A DNA stretch of 64,000 nucleotides. Origin: Deefgea chitinilytica (GTDB lineage: Bacteria; Pseudomonadota; Gammaproteobacteria; Burkholderiales; Chitinibacteraceae). Where the stretch lies: the NCBI RefSeq assembly GCF_016881405.1, contig NZ_WOFE01000002.1, forward strand, positions 415,906 through 479,905, read 5' to 3'. A program made the position numbers and the translations under genes. A model generated the notes under the pieces. It did no database searches. It saw only the letters and a list, made by a program, of their open reading frames with translations, and had not been told where the DNA came from. Shown one piece after another: positions 36,796-45,865 of this stretch. How positions within the stretch are numbered: the first letter of the stretch is position 1; each line of letters starts with the position of its first letter.

Positions 36796-37526
36796 GTTCA
36801 GTACCACTCCTGCTTGACTTAGGAAACAGCCGAATCAAATGGCGGCAAGCTGAACAATCAGGTGTTGCTCATAGTGTTGCCGAACTCTGGCAACAATGTG
36901 CGCAGCTAGTGCGAACAACAAAAATCATCGGCTGTGCCGTTGCCAATCCTGCACTACAAACACAAATCGAGCAGTTATTTGCTCAGCACTGGCAAGCACA
37001 CACTCAGTGGCTCAAAGTAAGTCGCAAAGCGTTGGACGTACGAAATCATTACCAGAATATAGCTGAGCAAGGCCCTGATCGTTGGGCTGCCGTATTGGGC
37101 GCGCGCCAACGCTTTGCAAAGCAAAATGTGCTGGTTATCTCTGCTGGCACGGCATTGGTTATCGATAGCCTCAGTGCGGAAGGCGATTTTTTAGGCGGCA
37201 CGATAGCCCCCGGACTTGGCTTAATGAAAACCGTGTTGCATCAAGCAACCGCACGACTTCCGTTAGCACAAGGGCAAGCCCTTGCTTTTCCGCAATCAAC
37301 AATCGATGCAATTGAAACTGGTTGCCTGCGCGCCATGCTCGGGGCGATTCAAATCGCCGAAACAGCACTACAGCAGCAACACCAAGCCGCAACGCAAATC
37401 GTCTTGTTTGGTGGCGATGCCGCAATCTTAGCGACATTACTTAACGGCAAAGCAATTGCAGTGGATAATCTGGTTCTGGATGGTCTAGCTGCTTTGCTGG
37501 CCGCAGGCGATGGAGAATTTTGCTAA
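36792..37526 (+). CDS. coaX: Type III pantothenate kinase CoaX
   Basis: A 244-residue ASKHA-fold kinase performing the first step of coenzyme A synthesis, ATP-dependent phosphorylation of pantothenate. Motifs: LLLDLGNSRIKWR near the N-terminus, GPDRWAAVLGARQRF, and the active-site SAGTALVIDSL, followed by FLGGTIAPGLGLM. It overlaps birA by ATGA and the SPOR-like gene by one base (TAATG), so birA-coaX-SPOR forms a tight unit. Confidence 0.94.
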   Translation: MSSVPLLLDLGNSRIKWRQAEQSGVAHSVAELWQQCAQLVRTTKIIGCAVANPALQTQIEQLFAQHWQAHTQWLKVSRKALDVRNHYQNIAEQGPDRWAAVLGARQRFAKQNVLVISAGTALVIDSLSAEGDFLGGTIAPGLGLMKTVLHQATARLPLAQGQALAFPQSTIDAIETGCLRAMLGAIQIAETALQQQHQAATQIVLFGGDAAILATLLNGKAIAVDNLVLDGLAALLAAGDGEFC

Positions 37527-38260
37527 TGAAGTGGTTGTTTGTATTTCTCGTATTGATCAACCTTGGCTTATATGGATTTTCCAAGCTTGATACACCGCCT
37601 GCCAATATTAATATTACCCAACGCGAAATCAACGCTAGCCAAGTTCGCGTGGTAACTGGGCAATTAGGCAAAACATCAGAGCCAAGCAGCAATCCAGACA
37701 GCCCCCCAGCGGCGCTAGCAACTGAAGCTCCTAGCCCAACACCTAGCCCTAAACCCATAGCGACCGCATTACCAACGCCGCAAGCGACGGTGCAGGCCAG
37801 CGCGGGCACTTGCTGGCGCTGGGCCGGTGTCACCGGCGAGCAAATTGAAAACGCCCGTAACAAGATCAAAAGCTTAGGACTTACAGCAAGCGAAACCTCG
37901 AGTGGTGAATCGACCAAAGTTTGGGTGTATATGCCACCGCTAGACAGCTTAGAGATTGCCAAGCAAAAGGCACAACAACTCGCCGAGATGGGAGTTACTG
38001 ATTACTTTGTCGTCAACAACGGCGGCCGTTGGCAAAATGCAATTTCACTCGGCATTTTTAGTACCCGAGAAGCAGGTGAACGGCATCTAGCAGAACTCAA
38101 AGCACTGGGTGTTAAATCAGCCGTCGTACGCGATCGCGATGACACACTAAAACAAGCCAGTTTTAATTTTAAAAATATCAGTGATGCCCAAGCAGAAAAA
38201 ATCAGTAAGCTACCAGCGACATTTACAGGCTCAGTCGTTCGCGAACTGAAATGTAAATAA
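37526..38260 (+). CDS. Membrane-anchored SPOR-like domain protein
   Basis: A 244-residue protein with an N-terminal transmembrane segment (WLFVFLVLINLGLYGF), a Pro/Thr/Ser-rich linker (ATEAPSPTPSPKPIATALPT), and a C-terminal region with SPOR-like pattern VWVYMPPLDSLEIAKQKAQQ, then WQNAISLGIFSTREAGERHL. SPOR domains bind denuded septal peptidoglycan. Starts at the ATG overlapping the coaX stop. Such a gene following coaX has been seen in other betaproteobacteria, as I recall. Confidence 0.75.
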   Translation: MKWLFVFLVLINLGLYGFSKLDTPPANINITQREINASQVRVVTGQLGKTSEPSSNPDSPPAALATEAPSPTPSPKPIATALPTPQATVQASAGTCWRWAGVTGEQIENARNKIKSLGLTASETSSGESTKVWVYMPPLDSLEIAKQKAQQLAEMGVTDYFVVNNGGRWQNAISLGIFSTREAGERHLAELKALGVKSAVVRDRDDTLKQASFNFKNISDAQAEKISKLPATFTGSVVRELKCK

Positions 38261-38728
38261 TCCAGCCAAGCAATTACCCCTCACCAAAGTAAGTAAATCG
38301 CACAGAGCGACCTTAGCAAAAATTTGCTTTGCTGTGGTCGCTCTATCCGCATTCGCCCTAAATCCAAACACCAGTAGTACAGCGACCTTAATACCACCTT
38401 GAAAAGAAGTAGACATCAAATGCGCAACCCTACTTTATGCTCAGTAAACCCAACAAACTGCACAACAAAATCATTTGAGCATATTTGAATATCACAAACT
38501 ACTAATCTGCAACACTATTTTACAAAGTAACAAAATAGAAACCTTGTAAGAAAAAAGTTCAAACTTTACCGACAAACGGTAGGGTATATCAGAAAAGCCT
38601 GTTTGTGATTAATACCACTACTCAATAGAATGCGAACTGTAAACCGAATGCTCACAGCATAAGTAAGGGAGTACTCGGGTAAAAATCTTAATACAATATT
38701 TTTTAAATTTTCTTAAGAGAGATATAAA
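38261..38728. other. Intergenic region with a terminator-like hairpin and a degenerate 49-bp element
   Basis: AGAGCGACC (38304) and GGTCGCTCT (38336) form a 9-bp perfect stem enclosing AGCAAAAATTTGCT; this is a likely end of the birA-coaX-SPOR transcript, without a U-run. GGGTAT at 38582 has ATAGAA at the family's 49-bp distance, a weak partial copy. The AT-rich remainder precedes the PEP-CTERM gene and probably carries its promoter. No ORF is supported. Confidence 0.5.
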
Positions 38729-39229
38729 ATGAACATGATCAAATCACTTTTTGCTTCTGCTCTTCTTGCGGTTAGTTTTTCTGCTTCAGCTGCCGTGTAC
38801 GATTTCGGTAGCCACGATTCAATTGAATCTAAAACAGTATCTGTAAATGGTTCATTTACAGATTACTTTACTTTTAATATTGCTAAACCAGTTAATGTAA
38901 CGAGTATTTCAACTCAACTATCAATTCCTTTAGCATTCAACATTGACTCATCGGCTAGAGTTTCTTTGTTTAGCGGCACATGGAATGGTGCAAATACACT
39001 AATTGGTAATGCATTTAGCTTTGACCAAGCAGCTGCGTTTACTTCACTTTCTGCTGGTTCATACTTCTACAAGGTAACTGGCAACACAACGGGCGCATTT
39101 GGAGGCATCTATGCGTTATCTTCTGCAGCTAACGTAGCTCCAGTTCCAGAACCAGAAACTTATGCTTTGATGGGCATGGGCTTGGTTGGCTTGTTGGCTG
39201 CACGTCGTCGCAAAGCAAAACAAGCTTAA
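38729..39229 (+). CDS. PEP-CTERM sorting-domain protein (FxDxA-like)
   Basis: A 166-residue secreted protein with signal peptide (SLFASALLAVSFSASA-AV) and C-terminal sorting signal VPEPETYALMGMGLVGLLAARRRK, the PEP motif, hydrophobic helix and basic end recognised by exosortase EpsH. The middle is beta-rich. An AAGAGAGATATAAA ribosome site precedes the ATG. The gene is AT-richer than its neighbours. No exosortase gene is in the window. A strong palindromic terminator follows. Confidence 0.88.
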   Translation: MNMIKSLFASALLAVSFSASAAVYDFGSHDSIESKTVSVNGSFTDYFTFNIAKPVNVTSISTQLSIPLAFNIDSSARVSLFSGTWNGANTLIGNAFSFDQAAAFTSLSAGSYFYKVTGNTTGAFGGIYALSSAANVAPVPEPETYALMGMGLVGLLAARRRKAKQA

Positions 39230-39246
39230 TTGTTATTGCTGGCCAC

Positions 39247-39276
39247 AAAAAACCCACTGCATGCAGTGGGTTTTTT
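39247..39276. terminator. Palindromic terminator after the PEP-CTERM gene
   Basis: A 30-base perfect palindrome, AAAAAACCCACTGCA joined to TGCAGTGGGTTTTTT, serving the PEP-CTERM gene and the convergent gene at 39316. Confidence 0.92.
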
Positions 39277-39315
39277 ACTGAATACTGCTTTACCATCCAA
39301 GCAAAACTCGAGATG

Positions 39316-40059
39316 CTATGGATAGCTATAATACTGCCACCGCGTTTCAGGATTAGTCTCTGAATAATATTTCGGCGAAGCAATCTTTCGCCCCGCCACC
39401 GGAGTTACCACCGCATCAACCGAGGGTTGAGCCACATCGAGTCCTTTTTGTACCTCTAATTCACCAGCCCCCCAAACAACATTCGATTTTGGATTAGGCA
39501 CAACGGCTTTCTCCCGTGTAGCCTCAGTCCACTTCATTTGCTTAGACGGCGGTAGTATCGCGCTACTTGGTATTTGCGCAGCGGGCAAAACTCGAACAAT
39601 ACCTGGTTTCATCGCATAAGAAGCCGTTGCAGCTGAAGTGTGTGACTTATTGCTGGCTTTGGGCGCCTTTGACTGGACAACGGGGCGATGCGTGGCGGCT
39701 TTTGCCGCTGAAAATTGAGGCGAGACATAACGGGTCATCGCTTGGCCAGTTGGCTTGAGCACTTCGGGTGTCGAATGCGCTTCTGCGGCAGGCTCAGGCG
39801 CTGCTGATGGCTTGAGCAACTTAATCGGTTCAGTCATTTGCTGCGGCGCGGCATGCTTAGACGCAGTTTTCGCGGTTGGGACTGGTGCGGCATGGCCATC
39901 AACGGGCTTTGCCCCATGTGAATCGGTCGGCTTTGCCGCTTTTGTATCTGGCGCAGCATGGGAATCTGCCGCCTTAATCGGCTGCGCTTTTGGCGGCGGC
40001 AATTCATTGGCCCAAGCTGCCAGCGGCAGCAATAACATCAATGCAGCATGCTTTTTCAT
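39316..40059 (-). CDS. Secreted His/Ala/Pro-rich protein, third gene of the FlgP/FlgT-like cluster
   Basis: A 247-residue protein with a signal peptide (KKHAALMLLLPLAAWA-NE). It then has a low-complexity His/Ala/Pro/Lys-rich region with repeats of DSHA/DGHA type (KAADSHAAPDTKAAKPTDSH) and a Tyr-rich C-terminal end (TNPETRWQYYSYP). The start at 40059 has AGGAGCGATAAA upstream, and the upstream stop is one base away, so it is tightly coupled to the FlgT-like gene. I do not recognise a family. Repeated histidines could bind metal, but that is speculation. Confidence 0.65.
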   Translation of the reverse strand: MKKHAALMLLLPLAAWANELPPPKAQPIKAADSHAAPDTKAAKPTDSHGAKPVDGHAAPVPTAKTASKHAAPQQMTEPIKLLKPSAAPEPAAEAHSTPEVLKPTGQAMTRYVSPQFSAAKAATHRPVVQSKAPKASNKSHTSAATASYAMKPGIVRVLPAAQIPSSAILPPSKQMKWTEATREKAVVPNPKSNVVWGAGELEVQKGLDVAQPSVDAVVTPVAGRKIASPKYYSETNPETRWQYYSYP

Positions 40060-40060
40060 T

Positions 40061-41323
40061 TTATCGCTCCTGCCCAACATATCGCACATAATCACCAGGC
40101 TCAACCCGTACCCCACTCACTGTGCCAAGGGAAAACAAAGGCTGCACTTGGGTCACCGTATAAGTTCCTAGCATTTCTTCTGGCATTCCCAAGCGTTTAC
40201 TAGGGAAAAAACTGGCCGAATCAATCGGCATTGCTAATGCCGACACTTTAAAAACTTTAAAGGTATCGCCCGGACGTACATTAGACGTATAGCCTGCATC
40301 GATATACACTGAATTTTTCTCGACACGCGTAATTGTAGCGGTGAATGGAATGCAATTGAGATCTTGACTCACCACTTGGGTAGCTTCCTGTAGCTTCTCA
40401 TTCACCAAACGACCATAGTCGGTTTCAGAAAATCCCAAAGTCCCCAACCCAGCACTTAAAGATTGAACGACATCACCACGCGCTTTACCAGCAATCCGGT
40501 GACGATTCACTAATGCACCAGAAACACCATCAAAAACAAATAAATCCATATCAAAACGACGCTCGGCAGGCACTGCTTTGACGCCAACTTGCATAAAATT
40601 CAAAATCGGCAAATTAGCTACTGCCTTGCGCTCGCCATTGCGAATTTCGTTACCATTGACCACTGTGTAACGTTCTCCGCTAAATGAGGTATCACGTACA
40701 ATCCCAGCAACAATAAATTGCGTTGAGTACAAACGCGCCATTTCGCGTACGCGCTCGGGCTGCAGCAGCGGGTCAAACATCTGCGGCTGTAAATCGAATA
40801 CCGCCACCCCGGGTGAACGCTGCGGCAAAAATTGCTCGCTATCATGCAAACGCCGCACCATTTCAATCTGAATTCCATCTGGAAAACGATCCAAATCCTG
40901 AGTCTGAGCGGGATGTTCAATCCAAAAGTGTGAAATCAACACTTTCCTACGATAGGCTCCACGATCACAAGCTGCTGTCACTTTTGCTAAGCCCGCCGAC
41001 TGCGGATTCTCGACTTTGGGAGTCGGTGCCGCAACATCCACCACCACGTGCAAAAATCCATTGCTTTGCCATTCGCGCAATAATTGATAGTCACCCTGTG
41101 CAGTGCCAGTGATTTGCGTGGTTTCCCCCCATTGCGTACCTTTTTTGATGGCTTGTGACTGCACTTTGGCACCATTAAACAATGCCGCATTTTCTAAAGC
41201 GTCCTGAATTGCTAAAGAACGAGCGGCAGCAAGGCCATCTAAACCTAGAGGCGCAACCCCTTCAAATTCGGCAGCAAATACCGTGGTTTGCCACAACAAG
41301 CACAGCGCAATAATTTTTTTCAC
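40061..41323 (-). CDS. flgT: FlgT-like flagellar assembly protein
   Basis: A 420-residue secreted protein with signal peptide (KKIIALCLLWQTTVFA-AE). An N-terminal domain with VAPLGLDGLAAARSLAIQDA resembles the FlgT N-terminus, and the C-terminal VEKNSVYIDAGYTSNVRPGD resembles the FlgT C-terminal beta domain. In Vibrio, FlgT surrounds the basal body with FlgO and FlgP as H- and T-ring-associated components. It starts with GTG overlapping the FlgP-like stop, and its own stop is next to the third gene. No other flagellar genes are in the window. Confidence 0.72.
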   Translation of the reverse strand: MKKIIALCLLWQTTVFAAEFEGVAPLGLDGLAAARSLAIQDALENAALFNGAKVQSQAIKKGTQWGETTQITGTAQGDYQLLREWQSNGFLHVVVDVAAPTPKVENPQSAGLAKVTAACDRGAYRRKVLISHFWIEHPAQTQDLDRFPDGIQIEMVRRLHDSEQFLPQRSPGVAVFDLQPQMFDPLLQPERVREMARLYSTQFIVAGIVRDTSFSGERYTVVNGNEIRNGERKAVANLPILNFMQVGVKAVPAERRFDMDLFVFDGVSGALVNRHRIAGKARGDVVQSLSAGLGTLGFSETDYGRLVNEKLQEATQVVSQDLNCIPFTATITRVEKNSVYIDAGYTSNVRPGDTFKVFKVSALAMPIDSASFFPSKRLGMPEEMLGTYTVTQVQPLFSLGTVSGVRVEPGDYVRYVGQER

Positions 41324-41886
41324 AGTGATAAATAAAAGTTTTGAGTTGCATCCATTTTAGCGGCAACTGGTTGCGGTACAACATTGATTGGCGCAGGTGC
41401 TTTTTGCGGTGTCGTCGCAACAGGCATTTCGCTACTCACCGCCGCAGGCGTAGGTACTGCACGGTAAAAATCACCACCCAGAGTTAGCTCGAGAATCGTT
41501 TCAAACGCCCCATCCGGCAAAGGGGTAATACTCACCACCCGAGCTCCGCGCATATACGCTTCGATATAAGCTTTATAGCTATCGCTAGTCAACGCCATCG
41601 CAGAAACGGTGCTGGTTCCCGTAATTTTAATACCGGCCACCGTTTCTGCCAGCGCCCGATACGCGTCCAACTTGGAGGCGCGCATAGCCAACAAATGTCG
41701 CTGCGCTGGCGCTAATCCCTCACCCACCGGCATAGCCCCAAAGCCCACTGCCGTCACTTTGGTCGGTAAAACCACAGGAGGCATGTCGTGTGCAGAGTGA
41801 TTAGAAGGTTTCGTATTCGCGCAGCCAGACAGCACAAAAAGGCTACTCAGTAATAGAGAGATGAATAAATATGAAGTTTTTTGCAT
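41320..41886 (-). CDS. flgP: FlgP-like (LPP20 family) outer-membrane lipoprotein
   Basis: A 188-residue lipoprotein with lipobox LFVLSGCANT. The core LLAMRASKLDAYRALAETVAG followed by VSAMALTSDSYKAYIEAYMRGARV is the LPP20/FlgP signature. It is first of a three-gene unit, flgP-flgT-unknown, with a GTGA overlap to flgT. FlgP forms an outer-membrane-associated ring in sheathed or high-torque flagella. Confidence in the family is good, in the flagellar role moderate. Confidence 0.78.
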   Translation of the reverse strand: MQKTSYLFISLLLSSLFVLSGCANTKPSNHSAHDMPPVVLPTKVTAVGFGAMPVGEGLAPAQRHLLAMRASKLDAYRALAETVAGIKITGTSTVSAMALTSDSYKAYIEAYMRGARVVSITPLPDGAFETILELTLGGDFYRAVPTPAAVSSEMPVATTPQKAPAPINVVPQPVAAKMDATQNFYLSL

Positions 41887-42078
41887 CGTACACTCCTAGC
41901 CCTTCCGATTATTTTTCACTCTAGCAAGCCTTGCGACAGACGCTAGCATTTTTATATCGGCGGTAATTGCGTTTTCTGCAGTGCAAGTATCAGCAATTAT
42001 GCAAATTCAATCGACAAGTGAGCAATCATTTCCTGCAACACTAGCCTTGACGCTTGAGGCACGGAGGTCAAGCATAAA

Positions 42079-42109
42079 AAAACCGCCCTCATACAAGTCA
42101 GGCGGTTTT
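42079..42109 (-). terminator. Terminator after trmB
   Basis: AAAACCGCC and GGCGGTTTT form a 9-bp stem with a 13-base loop and an A/T flank; orientation fits the end of trmB on the minus strand. Confidence 0.75.
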
Positions 42110-42123
42110 CTTATTACTATTTT

Positions 42124-42849
42124 TTACTTTTTCTGAAATACCAAATCCCAAACGCCGTGACCTAATTTAATGCCACGATTTTCGAACTTAGTCAGCGGGC
42201 GATAATCAGGGCGCTCAGCATACCCTTCAGAACCCGTTACCGTATTAACCAAACTTGGCTCCGCGCTCAGCACGGTCAACATTTGTACCGCGTAATCTTC
42301 CCAATCGGTGGCCAAATGCAGATAACCGCCAGATTGAATGCGTGTGACCAATTGCTGCACAAATTCCGGCTTAATCAGGCGGCGTTTATTGTGCCGCGAC
42401 TTATGCCACGGATCGGGAAAGAAAATATGTACGCCGGCCAAAGAATCAGGCTGCAACATGTTTTCTAACACTTCAACGGCATCGTGCTGGACAATGCGTA
42501 AATTGGTCAGCGACTGCTCACCGATTAACTTCAACAAGCTGCCCACACCCGGCGTATGCACTTCAACGCCTAAAAAGTCGGTATCTGGCCGTTGCGCCGC
42601 AATTTCAGCCGTCGCCGTCCCCATGCCAAAGCCGATTTCCAACACCCGCGGCGCACGACGACCAAAGGCAGCGTCTAAATCAAGCAGATTCGGGCTGTAA
42701 TCAATGCAAAACTGCGGTCCTAATTCTTCAAGTGCCCGCGCTTGTCCGGTCGATAAATGCCCTTGGCGCAACACAAAGCTGCGGATTTTCCGCTGTTTGA
42801 ATTCTTCCGTTTCGGCTGTTGTCGCTGCTGGAGCTTGTTCGTGTTCCAT
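42124..42849 (-). CDS. trmB: tRNA (guanine-N7-)-methyltransferase TrmB
   Basis: A 241-residue SAM-dependent enzyme making m7G46 in the variable loop of many tRNAs. Motifs: SAM site [32 protein letters not shown], and the later [12 protein letters not shown]. An N-terminal extension of about 25 residues ([20 protein letters not shown]) precedes the conserved [14 protein letters not shown]. Flanked by terminators, so expressed alone. Confidence 0.95.
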   Translation of the reverse strand: MEHEQAPAATTAETEEFKQRKIRSFVLRQGHLSTGQARALEELGPQFCIDYSPNLLDLDAAFGRRAPRVLEIGFGMGTATAEIAAQRPDTDFLGVEVHTPGVGSLLKLIGEQSLTNLRIVQHDAVEVLENMLQPDSLAGVHIFFPDPWHKSRHNKRRLIKPEFVQQLVTRIQSGGYLHLATDWEDYAVQMLTVLSAEPSLVNTVTGSEGYAERPDYRPLTKFENRGIKLGHGVWDLVFQKK

Positions 42850-42876
42850 CTTGATTCCTTAAAACTGGTACTAGAT

Positions 42877-42914
42877 AAAAAACGCCGCTGCATCTAAGAC
42901 ACAGCGGCATTTTT
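42877..42914 (-). terminator. Terminator after gmhA
   Basis: GCCGCTG and CAGCGGC (42884 and 42902) form a 7-bp stem flanked by AAAAAA and TTTTT, lying downstream of gmhA on the minus strand and just upstream of trmB. Confidence 0.8.
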
Positions 42915-42996
42915 ATTGAATTGGCGTATGTTAAAACGACAAAGCCAATTTACCAAGCTTTGCGCGTTAAAAGGTCGGCTAAACAAGGTAAAACAT

Positions 42997-43581
42997 TTAG
43001 TAGTTTTCAGGAAAAAAATGCCGCTCAATGAGTTCAATTAAAATATGTAAAACCTTGATATGCAATTCTTGAACGCGATCAGCAAACTGCCCACCTGGGG
43101 TAATAATACAAACATCAGCAAGCGGCTCCAGTCGCGACCCAGTACGTCCCGTAAGAGCAATCACTTTCACGCCCAACTCACGAGCAGTGCTAGCCACTTT
43201 AAAAATATTCTCACTGTTACCGCTGGTGCTAATTGCAATCAATACATCACCATTGCGTGCGTGACTTTCTATATAACGAGAAAATACAAAATCATATCCA
43301 AAATCATTCGCTACACAACTCATGTGGCTAGCATCTGATATTGCCACCGCAGGCAAACCGCGTCGATCTTTACGATAACGCCCAGTCAACTCCTCAGCAA
43401 AATGCATCGCATCGCACATTGAGCCACCATTACCACAGGAAAATAGACGACCACCTTGCTCTAAACTCTCAATCAAAATTTGACCTGCAGCTTCAATCTG
43501 AGCCAACGCATCAGCATTGTTCATCAACTGACTTAAAGCCGTATGCGCCTCAAGTAAACTAGCACTAATAAATTGCTTCAT
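42997..43581 (-). CDS. gmhA: Phosphoheptose isomerase GmhA
   Basis: A 194-residue SIS-domain enzyme converting sedoheptulose-7-phosphate to D-glycero-D-manno-heptose-7-phosphate for lipopolysaccharide core. The signature SCGNGGSMCDAMHFAEELTG and the C-terminal ADRVQELHIKVLHILIELIE match GmhA closely, including His/Glu zinc ligands of CDAMHFAEEL and ELHIK. The paralogue DiaA lacks this combination as I recall, but remains the alternative. Confidence 0.88.
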   Translation of the reverse strand: MKQFISASLLEAHTALSQLMNNADALAQIEAAGQILIESLEQGGRLFSCGNGGSMCDAMHFAEELTGRYRKDRRGLPAVAISDASHMSCVANDFGYDFVFSRYIESHARNGDVLIAISTSGNSENIFKVASTARELGVKVIALTGRTGSRLEPLADVCIITPGGQFADRVQELHIKVLHILIELIERHFFPENY

Positions 43582-43618
43582 TGGACCTCTCGGTTTATCA
43601 GTATAAGAAGTGAACGAA

Positions 43619-44068
43619 TTATATCGTTAAGGAATAATAGCGAAACTCACGATCTAATTGGTAACCGAGCGATTCATAAAGCGCTTGCGCTTGTAGATTA
43701 CTGTGCGCGGTCGATAATTCGAGTCGTACAATGCCGACTTGCTCCGCGTGCTGCGTGGCACGAGCCATTAAACGCCGTGCGACGCCCTGCCCCCGTGCCA
43801 CCTTGGCAACAAATAGATCATTCAACAATAAAATGCGCTGGCATGTAGAAGAACTAAACAGTGGATAAAGCTGAATAAACCCCACCGCCTCACCTGCCGA
43901 CTCGGCCAATAAAATCACCGACTCACCCAAGGCCAGACGTTCACGCAAAAATTGCTGCGCCAAATTTAAATCGCTGCACTGTTGGTAAAAAACGCGATAA
44001 GCATCAAATAGGGGGGCAAGGCGTTCAACATCATCGAGCGTGGCATAACGGACATGAATCTCTGTCAT
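43619..44068 (-). CDS. GNAT-family N-acetyltransferase
   Basis: A 149-residue acetyltransferase. The family's acetyl-CoA motif A is VARGQGVARRLMARATQHAE, preceded by NDLFVAK and followed by ALYESLGYQLDREF. Acceptor substrate is unknown. It follows thiG across a 49-bp element and is separated from gmhA by 37 bases. Confidence 0.87.
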   Translation of the reverse strand: MTEIHVRYATLDDVERLAPLFDAYRVFYQQCSDLNLAQQFLRERLALGESVILLAESAGEAVGFIQLYPLFSSSTCQRILLLNDLFVAKVARGQGVARRLMARATQHAEQVGIVRLELSTAHSNLQAQALYESLGYQLDREFRYYSLTI

Positions 44069-44086
44069 TTCAATCCAAATAGCAAA

Positions 44087-44135
44087 GGGTATTGGCAGCT
44101 AGAATATAATAAACATTATCTAGCTAACAATACCC
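44087..44135. repeat. 49-bp RGGTAT/ATACCY element, copy H
   Basis: Arms AGGGTATTGGCAGCTAGA and TCTAGCTAACAATACCCT (one extra base each side) pair with two mismatches over 18 positions around a 15-nt AT-rich loop. It lies between the GNAT gene and thiG, both on the minus strand. Confidence 0.85.
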
Positions 44136-44177
44136 TATTCATTGCATTTCAAGAACAGTGTGTTCTTGATGCTGGAA

Positions 44178-44966
44178 TTACTTCGCAGCAATCAAACCCG
44201 TAGTTGGGCTAGAAGGATCAGCACTATACAATTTACGTGGCACACGACCAGCAAGGAAAGCATCACGCCCTGCTTGCACCGCCAACTTCATCGCGCGTGC
44301 CATCCGTATCGGGTCACGAGCCCCTGCAATCGCGGTGTTCATCAAGATACCGTCACAACCGAGTTCCATCGCAATCGCCGCGTCCGACGCCGTGCCAACG
44401 CCAGCATCGATCAACACCGGCACTTTGGCCGAATCAATAATCAAGCGCAAATTCCATGGATTAATAATCCCCATGCCAGAACCAATCAACGAGGCCAGCG
44501 GCATAATCGCGCAGCAACCGATTTGTTCTAACTCTTTGGCAATAATCGGATCATCCGACGTATACACCATTACATCAAAGCCATCGGCGACCAAGATTTC
44601 CGCGGCTTTCAAGGTTTCACGCACATTCGGGTATAAGGTATTCGGGTCGCCCAAGACTTCGAGTTTCACCAGTTTGTGTCCATCAAGTAATTCACGCGCC
44701 AAACGTAAAGTGCGTACCGCATCGTCGCAGGTATAGCAGCCTGCCGTGTTTGGCAAATAGGTGTATTGCGATGGTGGCAAGTATTCGAGCAAGGAAGGCT
44801 GCGATGCGTCTTGCCCCAAGTTCACGCGGCGAATCGCCACAGTGACGATTTCAGCGCCCGATTCATCCACCGCAGCACGGGTTTCAGTGAAATCTTTATA
44901 TTTACCCGTGCCCACAATCAGGCGTGATTGATACGTTTTACCGGCAATTTGAAATTGTTCTGACAT
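44178..44966 (-). CDS. thiG: Thiazole synthase ThiG
   Basis: A 262-residue TIM-barrel enzyme that builds the thiazole moiety of thiamine from deoxyxylulose phosphate, dehydroglycine (or iminoacetate) and ThiS-thiocarboxylate. Motifs: [21 protein letters not shown] with the Schiff-base lysine, and [20 protein letters not shown] with [13 protein letters not shown]. It is downstream of thiS, with a 49-bp element in between. Confidence 0.96.
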   Translation of the reverse strand: MSEQFQIAGKTYQSRLIVGTGKYKDFTETRAAVDESGAEIVTVAIRRVNLGQDASQPSLLEYLPPSQYTYLPNTAGCYTCDDAVRTLRLARELLDGHKLVKLEVLGDPNTLYPNVRETLKAAEILVADGFDVMVYTSDDPIIAKELEQIGCCAIMPLASLIGSGMGIINPWNLRLIIDSAKVPVLIDAGVGTASDAAIAMELGCDGILMNTAIAGARDPIRMARAMKLAVQAGRDAFLAGRVPRKLYSADPSSPTTGLIAAK

Positions 44967-44995
44967 TATAAGCCCCTGCTATCAATAAAATTACT

Positions 44996-45044
44996 AGGTA
45001 TTACTCTTAAGCCATTGAAAATCAATAACTTCAAAGCAATACAT
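44996..45044. repeat. 49-bp element, ATACAT variant, copy L (thiS-thiG gap)
   Basis: Left end AGGTAT, right end ATACAT (ATGTAT on the other strand), preceded by AAAGCA as in other variant copies. Its last base is also the last base of the thiS stop codon, so the whole element sits just after thiS in the thiS-thiG transcript. Confidence 0.65.
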
Positions 45045-45247
45045 CAACCACCACCAACAGCCACCACCATCTCAAGCACATCGCCCTCTTGCAGCATCGC
45101 GTGTGCATATTGGCTTTTCGGAACGATTTCACCATTTTGCTCAATCGCAATCCGTTTGCCAGTTAATGCCAATTGGCCCACCATTTCAGCAATGCTCAAC
45201 GGTGCGGGAAACTCACGTGGCTCACCATTAATTGAAATTTTGATCAT
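45044..45247 (-). CDS. thiS: Sulfur carrier protein ThiS
   Basis: A 67-residue ubiquitin-fold carrier whose C-terminal Gly-Gly is activated and thiocarboxylated to deliver sulfur to ThiG. It begins IKISINGEPREFPAPLSIAEM and ends VVAVGGG, one glycine longer than the usual terminal GG pair. GAAGGGAAAACAA precedes the ATG at 45247; a longer in-frame leader is rejected. Confidence 0.92.
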   Translation of the reverse strand: MIKISINGEPREFPAPLSIAEMVGQLALTGKRIAIEQNGEIVPKSQYAHAMLQEGDVLEMVVAVGGG

Positions 45248-45457
45248 TTGTTTTCCCTTCACATCTCGATATGCCAACAGTTTATCATGCCATCGCTGGC
45301 TTTTTTTGACGCGGCGCAGGAGTCCGCTTAGAGAGCCATCATTAAGCTCAATCTATTACGCCAGTTTGACCAAGGGCATCACGAACGGTAAGCTCGAGTC
45401 AATCAGCGACGCATACTGAGCGCGCCTCCACCGCCAACCAGTCAAAAGGACAACATC

Positions 45458-45802
45458 ATGAATGAACTCGAAGTACAGAACCGACCCAGCAATGAGACTA
45501 ATAATATTGTGCTGCTCATTTGGCTGGGTACTTTATTCTTTGGCTTTATTCCATCGCTCATTATTTACTTGGTCAAAAAAGACGATGCATTGGTGACCGA
45601 TCAAGCCAAAGAGGCCTTAAATTGGTCGATTACAGTCATGCTAGGCTACGCAATTGGCGCAGTACTAACGCTGATCCTGATCGGTGTTTTGGTCATCGGT
45701 GCTGTTGGGCTCTGCAATCTGGTGTTTTGTATTTTAGGCGCAGTGAACGCCAGCAAAGGTTTACCGTACCGCCTGCCATTCAATATTCGATTACTCAAGT
45801 AA
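45458..45802 (+). CDS. DUF4870 small membrane protein
   Basis: A 114-residue protein with three hydrophobic segments (IVLLIWLGTLFFGFIPSLII, TVMLGYAIGAVLTLILIGVL, VIGAVGLCNLVFCILGAV) and the family feature DALVTDQAKEALNWSI. DUF4870 proteins are membrane proteins of unknown function. AGGACAACATC precedes the ATG. A shared bidirectional terminator separates it from spoT. Confidence 0.85.
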   Translation: MNELEVQNRPSNETNNIVLLIWLGTLFFGFIPSLIIYLVKKDDALVTDQAKEALNWSITVMLGYAIGAVLTLILIGVLVIGAVGLCNLVFCILGAVNASKGLPYRLPFNIRLLK

Positions 45803-45817
45803 AATTCGGCATAACAC

Positions 45818-45848
45818 AAAAAAGCCTAGCGATTGGCTAGGCTTTTTT
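45818..45848. terminator. Bidirectional terminator between the DUF4870 gene and spoT
   Basis: AAAAAAGCCTAGC, loop GATTG, GCTAGGCTTTTTT: 13-bp perfect stem with U-runs on both strands. Confidence 0.95.
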
Positions 45849-45865
45849 GCGTAGGAACGACGTGC

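Noticed and set aside
40261..40309. Possible 49-bp family member in the FlgT-like gene (AGGTAT ... ATACAC)
   Set aside because: One end mismatch in conserved coding; left as unproven.
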